Source of the DNA: CAYLJO01 sp964383905 | Lineage (GTDB): Bacteria > Acidobacteriota > Blastocatellia > Pyrinomonadales > Pyrinomonadaceae | NCBI GenBank assembly: GCA_964383905.1 | Contig: CAYLJO010000042.1 | Location: 1 to 34,518, forward strand | Reading direction: 5' to 3' | DNA: 34,518 nucleotides | In this document: piece by piece, positions 7,167 through 16,035 of the stretch | Layout: the number at the start of each line of letters is the position of its first letter | Numbering within the stretch: position 1 is the stretch's first letter | The notes under the pieces: generated by a model | What the model was told of the DNA's origin: nothing | Database searches by the model: none | Seen by the model: the letters and a program-made list of their open reading frames with translations, nothing else | Program-made: the position numbers and the translations under genes

Positions 7167-8645
7167 ATGACAATCTATCGCAATTTCATTGGCGGGCAGT
7201 GGGTCGAATCCACCTCGGCTCGGACGGTGGAGAATATTAATCCGGCGCGCATTGATGACGTTCTCGGCACGTCCCGCCTGGCAACGCGTGATGAGGCGCG
7301 CAAAGCCGTGGAAGCCGCGAGCGATGCTTTTCGCGCATGGCGCGCGACCCCGGCCCCCGCGCGCGGTCGGATCGTCGCCTGCGCCGCGCGCCTGATGGAG
7401 GATGATAAAGAGAATCTGGCCCGGCTTCTCACGCGCGAAGAGGGCAAGACGATCGGAGAATCACGCGGCGAGCTGCAGCGCTCAATCAACGTCGCGGAGT
7501 TCTGCGCGGGTGAAGCGCGCAGGCTGAACGGCGAAACGATCCAATCGGAGCTCCCCTCGAACTTCGCCTACACGATCAAGCAGCCGCTGGGCGTCGTCGC
7601 GTGCGTCACCCCGTGGAACTTTCCGGTCGCCATTCCCATCTGGAAGATCGCACCCGCGCTCGTCGCCGGTAACACCGTTGTTTTCAAACCCGCGACCCTG
7701 ACGCCCGGAACGGCCGTGCGCATCGTCGAGATCTTCGAGGAGGCCGGACTGCCGAAAGGCGTGCTCAATCTTGTCATCGGCTCTGGGTCGGAGGCGGGCG
7801 ACGAGATCATCAATCACAGAGCCGTGCGGGCGGTCTCTTTCACCGGCTCCAATGACGTCGGCATACGACTGTACGAACAGGCGTCGAGGCGCGGCGCGAA
7901 GGTGCAATGTGAGATGGGCGGCAAGAACCCGGTCGTTGTTCTAGAAGACGCCGATCTCGGTCTGGCCGTGGAATCAACCGCGCAGGGCGCGTTTGGCTCT
8001 TCGGGGCAGCGCTGCACGGCGACCAGCCGGGCGGTGGTCGTGCGGGAGGTTGCCGACGAGTTTGTTGAACGTATCGTCGCCCGCGCCAAGTCGATGCGGC
8101 TCGGGGACGGCAGCGATCCGAATACGGAAATGGGTCCGAGCGTGGACGAGAATCAGTTCAAGACCGTGCTCCGCTACGTAGACATCGGGCGCGAAGACGG
8201 GGCGGAGCTGGTTTGCGGCGGCACACGCGCGGAAGGCGATGGCCTTAACAAAGGCTATTTCGTCCGCCCCACTGTTTTCGATCAAGTCACGCCCGACATG
8301 CGCATTGCGCGCGAAGAGATTTTCGGGCCGGTGCTCTCGGTCCTGCGCGTTCGAGATTTCGACGAGGCGATGCGGGTGGCGAACGACTGCGATTACGGGC
8401 TTTCCTCGTCCATTTTCACCAACCATGCCGCGCGCATCTTCCGCTTCGTTGACGAGATCGAGACGGGCATGACGCACATCAACTCGCCGACCACCGGCGG
8501 CGAAGCGCACATCCCCTTCGGCGGCATCAAGGCCACGGGGATCGGTGACCGCGAACAGGGATCAACCGCGCTCGATTTTTATACTGAACTGAAAGTCGTC
8601 TATGTGGACTACACAGGACGTAAACGGGAGGGCAATTTATACTGA
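7167..8645 (+). CDS. NAD(P)-dependent aldehyde dehydrogenase of the pyrimidine degradation cluster
   Basis: I chose ATG 7167 (492 aa), which starts like family members (MTIYRNFIGGQW); an upstream ATG at 7131 has no ribosome binding site. All catalytic landmarks are present: N151 in TPWNFPVA, E249 in CEMGGKNP, and nucleophile C283 in GSSGQRCTATSR. The last motif is typical of alpha-ketoglutarate semialdehyde dehydrogenase-like enzymes. Substrate choice cannot be read from sequence. In this setting, after a class III aminotransferase that would make malonate semialdehyde from beta-alanine, oxidation of that semialdehyde is the inferred step. The stop overlaps the aminotransferase start (TGATG), so the two are translationally coupled. 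Confidence 0.9.
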   Translation: MTIYRNFIGGQWVESTSARTVENINPARIDDVLGTSRLATRDEARKAVEAASDAFRAWRATPAPARGRIVACAARLMEDDKENLARLLTREEGKTIGESRGELQRSINVAEFCAGEARRLNGETIQSELPSNFAYTIKQPLGVVACVTPWNFPVAIPIWKIAPALVAGNTVVFKPATLTPGTAVRIVEIFEEAGLPKGVLNLVIGSGSEAGDEIINHRAVRAVSFTGSNDVGIRLYEQASRRGAKVQCEMGGKNPVVVLEDADLGLAVESTAQGAFGSSGQRCTATSRAVVVREVADEFVERIVARAKSMRLGDGSDPNTEMGPSVDENQFKTVLRYVDIGREDGAELVCGGTRAEGDGLNKGYFVRPTVFDQVTPDMRIAREEIFGPVLSVLRVRDFDEAMRVANDCDYGLSSSIFTNHAARIFRFVDEIETGMTHINSPTTGGEAHIPFGGIKATGIGDREQGSTALDFYTELKVVYVDYTGRKREGNLY

Positions 8646-9976
8646 TGAGCACCGTCGAACAGCAACACACCGACACGACCGGGCAAAGGCTCGCGCCGTC
8701 CGAGACGGTTCGCAAGCACAAAGAGTTCCTCTTCCCCGCCGTCGCCACTTACTATCAGGAGCCGCTCGCGCTCGTGCGCGGCGAAGGGATGTACGTGTGG
8801 GACGACGCGGGCAACCGCTACCTTGACTGCTTCGGCGGCGTACTTACTGTCAGCGTCGGCCATGCCAACCCGAAGGTGAATGAGGCGATCATCGAGCAGG
8901 TGAAGACGCTCCAGCATACATCGACGCTCTACGCCAATAAGCCGCAGTCCGATCTCGCCGAGAAGCTCTATCAAATCACGCCGGGTCGTTTAAAGAAATC
9001 CTTCTTCACCAACAGCGGCACGGAGGCCGACGATACGGCGATTATGGCCGCCAAGCTTCACACGGGCCGCCACGAAATCGTCGTCCTGCGGCACAGCTAC
9101 AGCGGGCGCTCCGCCACCGCCCTCTCCGCCGTCGGACACTCGACGTGGCGGCAGTTGCCGTCGCAAGTCGCGGGCATCGTTCACGCCCGCGCGCCTTATT
9201 GCTATCGCTGCCCGTACAAGCTCACCTACCCGGAATGCGGCCTGGCCTGCGCCGAAGACATCGAAGATGTGATCATGACGACGACGACGGGCGAGATCAC
9301 GGCATTTATGGCCGAGCCGATCCTCGGCGTCGGCGGCTTTATTGTCCCCCCGGCAGGCTACTTTGAGCGCGCCGTGGAGATCACGCGCAAGCACGGCGGC
9401 CTGTTCATCGCGGACGAAGTGCAGACCGCCTGGGGCCGCACGGGCGACAAATGGTTCGGCATCGAGCACTGGAATGTCGAACCTGACATCATCACGTCGG
9501 CGAAAGGCATGGGCAACGGCGCGCCCATTGGCATGACCACGGCCACGCCCGAAGTCGCGGACAGCTACCCGGGGCTGACATTCTCTACCTTCGGCGGCAA
9601 CCCGGTCTCGATGGCGGCGGCGCTGGCAGTTATTAAGGTCATCGAAGAAGAAGACCTGAAACACAACGCCGCCGTAGTCGGCGCATACTTCCGTGAGCGT
9701 CTGGAAGAGCTCAAAGAGAAGCACGCCGTCATCGGCGATGTGCGCGGGATGGGCCTGATGCAGGCGCTCGAGCTCGTCAAAGACCGCGAGACCAAAGAGC
9801 CGCACCCGCAGGCCGTGCTCAAGGTTTTCGAAGAGACGAAGCGGCGCGGCGTCCTGATCGGCAAGGGCGGTCTCTATGCGAACGTCATCCGCACGGGTAT
9901 GCCTTTGATCTCGACAAAAGATCACGTCAATGAATTGATCGAGGCCCTGGATGCTGCGTTTACTTCCACCAGCTAG
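8645..9976 (+). CDS. Class III PLP aminotransferase (AGXT2-like; likely beta-alanine transaminase)
   Basis: This 443-residue fold-type I aminotransferase has the PLP lysine K287 (DIITSAKGMGNGAPIG), the cofactor-ring Asp D257 (LFIADEVQTAWGRTG) and the pyridine-stacking region SYSGRSATALSAVG. It carries a Cys-rich insert, C186-x2-C189 with C198 and C202 (YCYRCPYKLTYPECGLACA). I associate this insert with the AGXT2-like subgroup; it might bind a metal. In a pyrimidine degradation cluster the expected reaction is beta-alanine or 3-aminoisobutyrate with pyruvate or glyoxylate, giving the semialdehyde used by the overlapping upstream dehydrogenase. The specific substrate is inferred from context. 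Its stop lies only a few bases before the first REP-like hairpin of the inserted transposase unit. Confidence 0.9.
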   Translation: MSTVEQQHTDTTGQRLAPSETVRKHKEFLFPAVATYYQEPLALVRGEGMYVWDDAGNRYLDCFGGVLTVSVGHANPKVNEAIIEQVKTLQHTSTLYANKPQSDLAEKLYQITPGRLKKSFFTNSGTEADDTAIMAAKLHTGRHEIVVLRHSYSGRSATALSAVGHSTWRQLPSQVAGIVHARAPYCYRCPYKLTYPECGLACAEDIEDVIMTTTTGEITAFMAEPILGVGGFIVPPAGYFERAVEITRKHGGLFIADEVQTAWGRTGDKWFGIEHWNVEPDIITSAKGMGNGAPIGMTTATPEVADSYPGLTFSTFGGNPVSMAAALAVIKVIEEEDLKHNAAVVGAYFRERLEELKEKHAVIGDVRGMGLMQALELVKDRETKEPHPQAVLKVFEETKRRGVLIGKGGLYANVIRTGMPLISTKDHVNELIEALDAAFTSTS

Positions 9977-9979
9977 CAT

Positions 9980-9996
9980 CTGCCCCTGCGGGGCGG
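9980..9996 (+). repeat. REP-like palindrome, left of the transposase
   Basis: GCCCC (9982-9986), loop TGC and GGGGC (9990-9994) form a 5-bp stem. It extends by a T-G wobble (9981/9995) and a C-G pair (9980/9996). It begins a few bases after the aminotransferase stop codon and its right arm starts the 15-bp inverted repeat. Confidence 0.6.
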
Positions 9997-10006
9997 AATG
10001 TTTACC

Positions 10007-10471
10007 ATGGCGGATACCTATACGCAAATATATATTCAAGTGGTATTCGCCGTAAGCGGCAGACAAAATCTGATTAGCAAGGATCACAAAGAAGAGATAC
10101 ACAGATACATCACCGGTATTGTCCGGAACAATAGTCAAAAACTGATCGCCGTTAATAGCATGCCGGATCACCTTCACATGCCGGTCGGGCTTCAGCCGGA
10201 TATGGCTTTGTCTGATCTAGTAAGAGATGTTAAAGCGAACACGTCCAATTTTATTAACGAGCGACGATTGGTGCGAGGAAAGTTCAGTTGGCGGGAAGGG
10301 TTCGGGGCGTTTTCCTACTCGCATTCGCAGCTGGGCGCGGTCATACGCTACACCCAAAATCAGGAGCAGCATCACAAACAAAGGTCATTCAGAGACGAGT
10401 ATCTGGAAATGCTAAAGAAATTTGATGTGGCATTCGATAGCAAATATATTTTCGATCTTGTCGAAGACTAA
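10007..10471 (+). CDS. Small Y1 HUH transposase (IS200/RAYT-like)
   Basis: I chose ATG 10007 (154 aa), since relatives start MA(N/D)TYTQI and the upstream ATG at 9998 lies inside the inverted repeat. The single-strand HUH transposase motif is H55-L56-H57 (SMPDHLHMPVGL), and the likely catalytic tyrosine is Y115 in RYTQNQEQHH (YxxxQ). SLSDLVRD-like and KANTSNFIN segments are also typical of the family. Length is normal and no frameshift is seen, so it may be active. These enzymes cut and rejoin single-stranded DNA at palindromic ends. It is not the partner of the tnpB at 232-1323 and has no tnpB of its own. Its codon use and base composition differ from the neighbouring pathway genes, a sign of transfer. 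Confidence 0.85.
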   Translation: MADTYTQIYIQVVFAVSGRQNLISKDHKEEIHRYITGIVRNNSQKLIAVNSMPDHLHMPVGLQPDMALSDLVRDVKANTSNFINERRLVRGKFSWREGFGAFSYSHSQLGAVIRYTQNQEQHHKQRSFRDEYLEMLKKFDVAFDSKYIFDLVED

Positions 10472-10488
10472 TAGCATGAGGACATGTC

Positions 10489-10501
10489 GCCCCTACGGGG
10501 C
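10489..10501 (+). repeat. REP-like palindrome, 3' of the transposase (internal copy)
   Basis: GCCCC (10489-10493), loop TAC and GGGGC (10497-10501). It has the same stem as the left copy, 18 nt after the transposase stop. Confidence 0.6.
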
Positions 10502-10527
10502 TAGGTTCATATTTTGTACGGATGCTA

Positions 10528-10550
10528 TAAACATTCCGCCCCTCCGAGGC
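10528..10550 (-). repeat. REP-like palindrome, right boundary (inverted copy)
   Basis: TAAACATTCCGCCCC (10528-10542) is the exact reverse complement of 9990-10004. The palindrome GCCCC/GAGGC (10538-10550) has one mismatch in the stem. The rest of the gap to 10639 is AT-rich and holds the dihydropyrimidinase ribosome binding site at 10625-10631, with no other gene. Confidence 0.6.
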
Positions 10551-10639
10551 TGGAAGACGCATATCTTGAATGAGTCCCTTCTCTTCGAGTACTAATGATT
10601 ATATTTCTTAATTCTTTTCAAACGAGAAGGATGATATAG

Positions 10640-12022
10640 ATGAAAACGTTGATTCGTAATGGTCGGATTGTCACAGCCGTTGACGACTACAAAGCCGACG
10701 TGCTGATTGAAGATGAAGTGGTCTCCGTGATCGGCGCGAAGCTTGAGATGGAAGCGGATCGTGTGATTGACGCTTCGGGGAAACTGGTCATCCCGGGTGG
10801 TATTGATCCTCACACGCACATGGAGCTTCCCTTCGGGGGCACGCAATCGTCAGACGACTTTCGCACCGGAACGGTCGCGGCGGCGCACGGCGGGACGACG
10901 ACGATTATAGATTTCGCCGTGCAGTACAAGGGGCAGTCGCTTACGGAAGCGCTCGACAACTGGCACGGGAAGGCGGAAGGCAAGACGGCGATCGACTACA
11001 GTTTTCATCTGATCTGCACCGACCTTGAAGATGAGCGGGTGCCGGAGCTACGCCGCACGATTGACGAAGGCGTGACCAGTTTCAAGCTCTTCATGGCCTA
11101 TCCGGGCGTTTTTCTTGTCGACGACGCGACGATCTTTCGCGCGATGTCGGTCGCCGGTGAGCGCGGCGCGCTCATCTGTATGCACGCGGAAAACGGTGTC
11201 GTGATCAACGAGATTATTAAACGCGCGCTCGCTGAAGGGCGCACCGCGCCGAAGTATCATGCGCTGACTAGGCCCACCGTGGCCGAAGCAGAAGGCGTAC
11301 ATCGGGCCATCGCCATCGCCGAGATGGCCGAATCGCCCGTTTATATCGTTCATCTCTCCTGCGCCGATGCGCTCAATCAAGTGCGCGAGGCGAGGGACCG
11401 CGGCCTGCCCGCGTTCGCGGAAACTTGCCCGCAATACCTGTTTCTCTCCATCGACAATTACGATGAGCCGGGCTTCAACGGCGCGAAATACGTGATGACG
11501 CCACCGCTCCGAGAAAAATGGAATCAGGCGGAGTTGTGGAAGGGCCTGCGGATGGACGATCTTCAGGTCATCTCGACCGATCACTGCCCGTTCTGTATGA
11601 AGGAGCAGAAGGAGCTCGGACGGGAAGATTTTTCCAAGATCCCGAACGGCGCCCCCGGCGTCGAGCACCGAGTGCCGCTGATCTTCAACGGGGGCGTTGT
11701 GGAAAATCGTCTCAGCCTCAACCGCTTTGTCGAACTTACGTCAACTGCCGCGGCCAAGATGTTCGGGCTCTTTCCAAAGAAAGGGACGATCGCCGTCGGC
11801 TCCGACGCCGACATCGTGATCTTCGATCCTGAAAAAGAGCAGACCATCAGTGCTAAGACTCACCACATGAACGTTGACTACAGCGCATACGAAGGGGAGA
11901 AGATCAAGGGCGTGGTCGAGACTGTGCTCTCACGAGGTCGCGTCGTTATCGAAAATGGTGATTACAAAGGCAGGCCGGGCGACGGGCGTTTCTTAAAGCG
12001 TGGGACTTGTGCTTCTGCCTGA
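10640..12022 (+). CDS. hydA: Dihydropyrimidinase (D-hydantoinase)
   Basis: This 460-residue cyclic amidohydrolase opens the ring of 5,6-dihydrouracil or dihydrothymine to give N-carbamoyl-beta-amino acids. The binuclear metal centre is complete: H58 and H60 (DPHTHMELPFGG), carboxylated K149 (GVTSFKLFMAYPG), H182 (MHAENG), H238 (IVHLSC) and D314 (STDHCPF). Length is normal for the family. AGAAGGA sits 8 nt before the ATG. It is followed at 4 nt by the transporter gene, so these two are certainly co-transcribed. The transposase unit just upstream separates it from the aminotransferase, so it may depend on read-through or on its own AT-rich promoter. Hydantoinase versus dihydropyrimidinase cannot be settled by motifs, but the adjacent ureidopropionase and PreA favour the latter. 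Confidence 0.93.
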   Translation: MKTLIRNGRIVTAVDDYKADVLIEDEVVSVIGAKLEMEADRVIDASGKLVIPGGIDPHTHMELPFGGTQSSDDFRTGTVAAAHGGTTTIIDFAVQYKGQSLTEALDNWHGKAEGKTAIDYSFHLICTDLEDERVPELRRTIDEGVTSFKLFMAYPGVFLVDDATIFRAMSVAGERGALICMHAENGVVINEIIKRALAEGRTAPKYHALTRPTVAEAEGVHRAIAIAEMAESPVYIVHLSCADALNQVREARDRGLPAFAETCPQYLFLSIDNYDEPGFNGAKYVMTPPLREKWNQAELWKGLRMDDLQVISTDHCPFCMKEQKELGREDFSKIPNGAPGVEHRVPLIFNGGVVENRLSLNRFVELTSTAAAKMFGLFPKKGTIAVGSDADIVIFDPEKEQTISAKTHHMNVDYSAYEGEKIKGVVETVLSRGRVVIENGDYKGRPGDGRFLKRGTCASA

Positions 12023-12025
12023 AAG

Positions 12026-13552
12026 GTGGCCTCGGTGCAACCTGGTAGTGATTCAGAAGTTATCCAGCACGGGGACGGGCGGGTCGAGCTGCGCGATTAC
12101 CGGGCGATCAGCTCAAGCCCGCTTTACAATGAAGACCTAGCTCCTGTACCGGTCGCGAAGCGGAACTGGACAACTTATAACTACGCCGCGCTCTGGATCA
12201 GTATGGCGCATTGCATCCCGACCTACATGCTCTCTTCGGGGCTGATTAGCGCGGGGATGAACTGGTGGCAAGCGCTCATCACGATCCTGCTCGGCAACAC
12301 CATCGTACTCATCCCGATCCTGCTCAACTCTCACCCGGGCACGAAGTACGGTATTCCCTTCCCGGTCTTTGCGCGGGCGGCTTACGGCACACTCGGCTCG
12401 AACCTGCCGGCGCTGATGCGGGCGCTGGTGGCCTGCGGCTGGTTCGGGATCCAGGCGTGGATCGGCGGGCAGGCGCTCTACACCTTCTTTCGCGCGATCA
12501 TCCCGTCCTGGCCAACGCTGCTGGGCGGCCCCGTAGGCGGTCACACCCCGACAGAGTGGATTTCGTTCCTGATGTTCTGGGGGCTCAACATCTATATCAT
12601 CTACCGGGGGATGGACCTGCTGCGGCGTGTGGAGAACTGGGCCGCGCCGTTCGTGCTGGTGATGACGGCGCTCCTGTTAGCGTGGGCGCTCTGGCGCGCG
12701 CACGGGCTCGGGTATTTGCTGCGAGAGTCGGGGCGTTATCATAGCTGGGCGGAGTTCCGGCCCGTTTTTATTCCCTCGCTGACGGCGATGATCGGCTTCT
12801 GGGCGACGCTCTCGCTCAACATGCCGGACTTCACACGCTTCGGGCGCAGCCAGCGCGAGCAGGCGGTCGGACAGGTCGTGGCGCTACCGACCACGATGAC
12901 GGTCTTCTCGGCGATGGGCATTCTGATCACCTCGGCCGCCGTAGTGATCTACCCGAACATGAACGTGAATGAGCTCTGGGATCCAGTTAAGCTGGTCGGA
13001 CAATTCAGCCAGGCGTGGGTCGTGGCGATCTCGATGTTTACGGTGGTGGTCGCGACGCTCTCGGTGAACATTGCGGCCAACGCCGTCTCGCCGGCCAACG
13101 ACTTTGCCAACGCTTTCCCCAGATGGATCTCGTTCCGGCTGGGCGGGTTGATCGCCGGGATTATCGGCATCCTCATGCAGCCGTGGCGGTTGCTCGCCGA
13201 TCCTTCGGGGTACATCTTCAACTGGCTGCTCGGGTATTCGGGCGGGCTCGGCTCAATCGCCGGGGTTTTGATTGCCGATTATTGGCTGGTGCGGAACAAG
13301 AGGCTGGCACTGGGCGATCTGTACCGTACGCAGGGGCTCTACACTTATACCAGCGGCTGGAACTGGCGCGCGGTCGCGGCCACCCTGATCGGCTGCGGTC
13401 TGGCGTGGGTCGGGTTGGTGGTGCCGGTGATGAGGCCGTTGTATGATTACGCATGGTTTGTCGGGTTCGGCGCTTCGGCCGTCACCCATTTAATCCTGAT
13501 GAAATCATCTCCGCCCCGAATACCAGCCGTGGTAAACTCGCAGGCATTATAG
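12026..13552 (+). CDS. NCS1-family nucleobase/hydantoin transporter
   Basis: This 508-residue protein has about 12 hydrophobic segments and belongs to the NCS1 family of sodium- or proton-coupled nucleobase symporters (Mhp1, PucI, CodB). Family landmarks include the Asn/Trp-rich first helix region (NWTTYNYAALWISMAHC), GIPFPVFARAAYG in helix 3 and LSLNMPDFTRFG in the middle helices. It would import uracil, thymine, hydantoin or a related base across the inner membrane for the enzymes around it. GTG 12026 follows the dihydropyrimidinase stop by 3 nt; a second GTG at 12035 has a better spaced AAGGTGG and may be the true start. Substrate specificity is inferred from neighbours. Confidence 0.92.
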   Translation: MASVQPGSDSEVIQHGDGRVELRDYRAISSSPLYNEDLAPVPVAKRNWTTYNYAALWISMAHCIPTYMLSSGLISAGMNWWQALITILLGNTIVLIPILLNSHPGTKYGIPFPVFARAAYGTLGSNLPALMRALVACGWFGIQAWIGGQALYTFFRAIIPSWPTLLGGPVGGHTPTEWISFLMFWGLNIYIIYRGMDLLRRVENWAAPFVLVMTALLLAWALWRAHGLGYLLRESGRYHSWAEFRPVFIPSLTAMIGFWATLSLNMPDFTRFGRSQREQAVGQVVALPTTMTVFSAMGILITSAAVVIYPNMNVNELWDPVKLVGQFSQAWVVAISMFTVVVATLSVNIAANAVSPANDFANAFPRWISFRLGGLIAGIIGILMQPWRLLADPSGYIFNWLLGYSGGLGSIAGVLIADYWLVRNKRLALGDLYRTQGLYTYTSGWNWRAVAATLIGCGLAWVGLVVPVMRPLYDYAWFVGFGASAVTHLILMKSSPPRIPAVVNSQAL

Positions 13553-13611
13553 AAGGGCCACAGGCACGGGTTGCCTTTACTCCAGATACCATTCCCATAA
13601 AGGATTAGATT

Positions 13612-14481
<870 letters not shown>

Positions 14482-14551
14482 GGCGTCTCTTCCTAAGAGG
14501 GCCGAATACACTCTGCCGACCGAGTAGAGGCAGAAGAAAGTCGAGTAAGCT

Positions 14552-15652
14552 ATGAACCTCTCGATCACAGTTAACGGGATCAAGTTTCCGAACCCTTTCC
14601 TTCTTGGGTCCGGCCCCCCCGGCACCAACGCCAGGGTGATTGCCAAATCCTACGACGCGGGCTGGGGCGGAGCGGTGGCCAAGACCGTCAGTCTTGAAAG
14701 CGCGAAGGTCATCAACGTCGCCCCCCGGTACGGTAAGTTAAAGTCGCGCACGAACGGCGAGGTCATCGGATTCGAGAATATTGAGTTAATCTCGGATCGC
14801 CCGATCGAGGTCTGGCTCCAGGAGTTCCGCGAGCTGAAGAAAGAGTATCCCGAACACGTCCTGATCGCTTCCATTATGGAGGAGTATGATAAGGAGCGCT
14901 GGCAGGCGCTGACGAGGATGGTGCAGGACACGGGTGTGGATGGGCTGGAGCTGAACTTCTCCTGCCCGCACGGGATGACGGAGCGTAAGATGGGCTCGGA
15001 GATGGGTGAGCACCCTGACCTAACCGAGGAAGTCACGGGTTGGGTCACGGAGGTCGCGAAGATTCCGGTATGGGCAAAGATGACGCCCAACATCACCAAC
15101 ATCAGGGAGCCGTCGATGGCGGCGGTGCGGGGTGGGGCCGCCGGCATCTCGGCCATCAACACGATTCTATCGGTGATCGGCGTCGACCTGAACACGCTCC
15201 GGCCGAAGCCCACGGTTGAGGGCTACACGGTGCCCGGCGGCTACTCCTGCCAGGCGGTGCGGCCGATCGCCCTGCGGATGGTCAGCCAACTCGCGCTGGG
15301 CCTGCCGAAAGAGGTCTCCATCAGTGGCATCGGGGGGATCGAATGCTCGCAGGACGCCCTCGAGTTTTTCCTGCTTGGCGCATCGACCGTGCAGCTCTGC
15401 ACGGGCGTCATGCTCCACGGCGTGAAAATCATCGAGGAGCTCAAGGAAGGCCTGGCGAAATTCATGGTCGATAAGCAGTTCGAAACGGTGGGGGAGATCG
15501 TCGGTAAAAGCCTGCCCTATTTTTCGACGCACATGAACCTGGTGCAGCGAATGAAGCAGGCCAAGCGCACCAGGGCGGGCGAGTCCAGCCGGGACAACGA
15601 CTGGGCCGAGAAAAATATTACCGAGAAGACGGCGGAACTAACATCACATTAG
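14552..15652 (+). CDS. preA: PreA-like dihydropyrimidine dehydrogenase subunit lacking the ferredoxin domain
   Basis: This 366-residue protein is a TIM-barrel flavoprotein of the dihydroorotate dehydrogenase fold, like the C-terminal catalytic part of dihydropyrimidine dehydrogenase. It would reduce uracil or thymine, the first step of the cluster. Landmarks are PFLLGSGPPGTNARVI, LNFSCPHGM, WAKMTPNITNI, INTILSVIGVDLNT and SGIGGIECSQDALEF. Two oddities stand out. The sequence ends about 50 residues after the barrel without the two C-terminal CxxCxxC [4Fe-4S] motifs of E. coli-type PreA. The active-site loop reads KMGSEMGEHPDL, with M151 where the mammalian enzyme has its catalytic Cys. No PreT partner is encoded in the window. 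The family call is firm; the redox partner and even the reaction direction are open. Confidence 0.82.
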   Translation: MNLSITVNGIKFPNPFLLGSGPPGTNARVIAKSYDAGWGGAVAKTVSLESAKVINVAPRYGKLKSRTNGEVIGFENIELISDRPIEVWLQEFRELKKEYPEHVLIASIMEEYDKERWQALTRMVQDTGVDGLELNFSCPHGMTERKMGSEMGEHPDLTEEVTGWVTEVAKIPVWAKMTPNITNIREPSMAAVRGGAAGISAINTILSVIGVDLNTLRPKPTVEGYTVPGGYSCQAVRPIALRMVSQLALGLPKEVSISGIGGIECSQDALEFFLLGASTVQLCTGVMLHGVKIIEELKEGLAKFMVDKQFETVGEIVGKSLPYFSTHMNLVQRMKQAKRTRAGESSRDNDWAEKNITEKTAELTSH

Positions 15653-16035
15653 GTTGGCTGAAAACAGAGCGCGCAACCTTTACCCCGACTGCCAAGCGCC
15701 TGATGGCAATTTCGGTGGTGCGCAAGGGTGATGGCGCTTATAAAAATTTATAGCAAGTTTGCGAATGGATGTAAGCCAGAGCTTCAACACGGAGGCACAG
15801 AGGACCCGAGAGGGGGCACCGCAAAAAACAGGTCACACCCAATAGCTATCTGCTATGAAATATTCAGCGTTGGCTGCACCATTTCGGGGTGTGTTACCCG
15901 ATATCGTTTCCCTCACTGCTTCGCCCGCGCTAACCACCTCTGTATAAGACGGAGAGGACTGTGGCCCGTATTTTGCTGGGATCCAATAGGTATAACCCAG
16001 GATAATTCCCACATCTAAAAGGTAGAAATAGGATT
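15653..16035. other. Intergenic region without a convincing gene
   Basis: These 383 bases between preA and the zinc-ribbon gene hold only short open frames with biased composition. A weak hairpin TGCCA...TGGCA follows preA by about 35 nt and lacks a T-tract. A TATAAC at 15991-15996 and a GATAAT at 16001-16006 are possible -10 boxes for the downstream gene, but no -35 fits well. Confidence 0.5.

Larger units (their letters stand above)
9980..10550 (+). mobile_element. Y1-transposase unit flanked by inverted REP-like palindromes (REPtron-like)
   Basis: The transposase gene is bounded by GGGGCGGAATGTTTA (9990-10004) on the left and its exact reverse complement TAAACATTCCGCCCC (10528-10542) on the right, a perfect 15-bp inverted pair. 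Each copy abuts a GC-rich palindrome, and a third palindrome lies at 10489-10501. Genes for single-copy RAYT transposases flanked by inverted REP sequences have this layout. The unit looks more AT-rich than its surroundings and sits between two pyrimidine-pathway genes. Confidence 0.65.

Noticed and set aside
8990..10177. Minus-strand open frame of 395 codons opposite the aminotransferase
   Set aside because: It spans an aminotransferase and the transposase on the other strand. It is Arg/His/Asp-rich, typical of antisense frames in GC-rich DNA.
15728..16018. Open frame of 96 codons between preA and the zinc-ribbon gene
   Set aside because: The translation has mixed low-quality composition, no motif and no convincing ribosome binding site.
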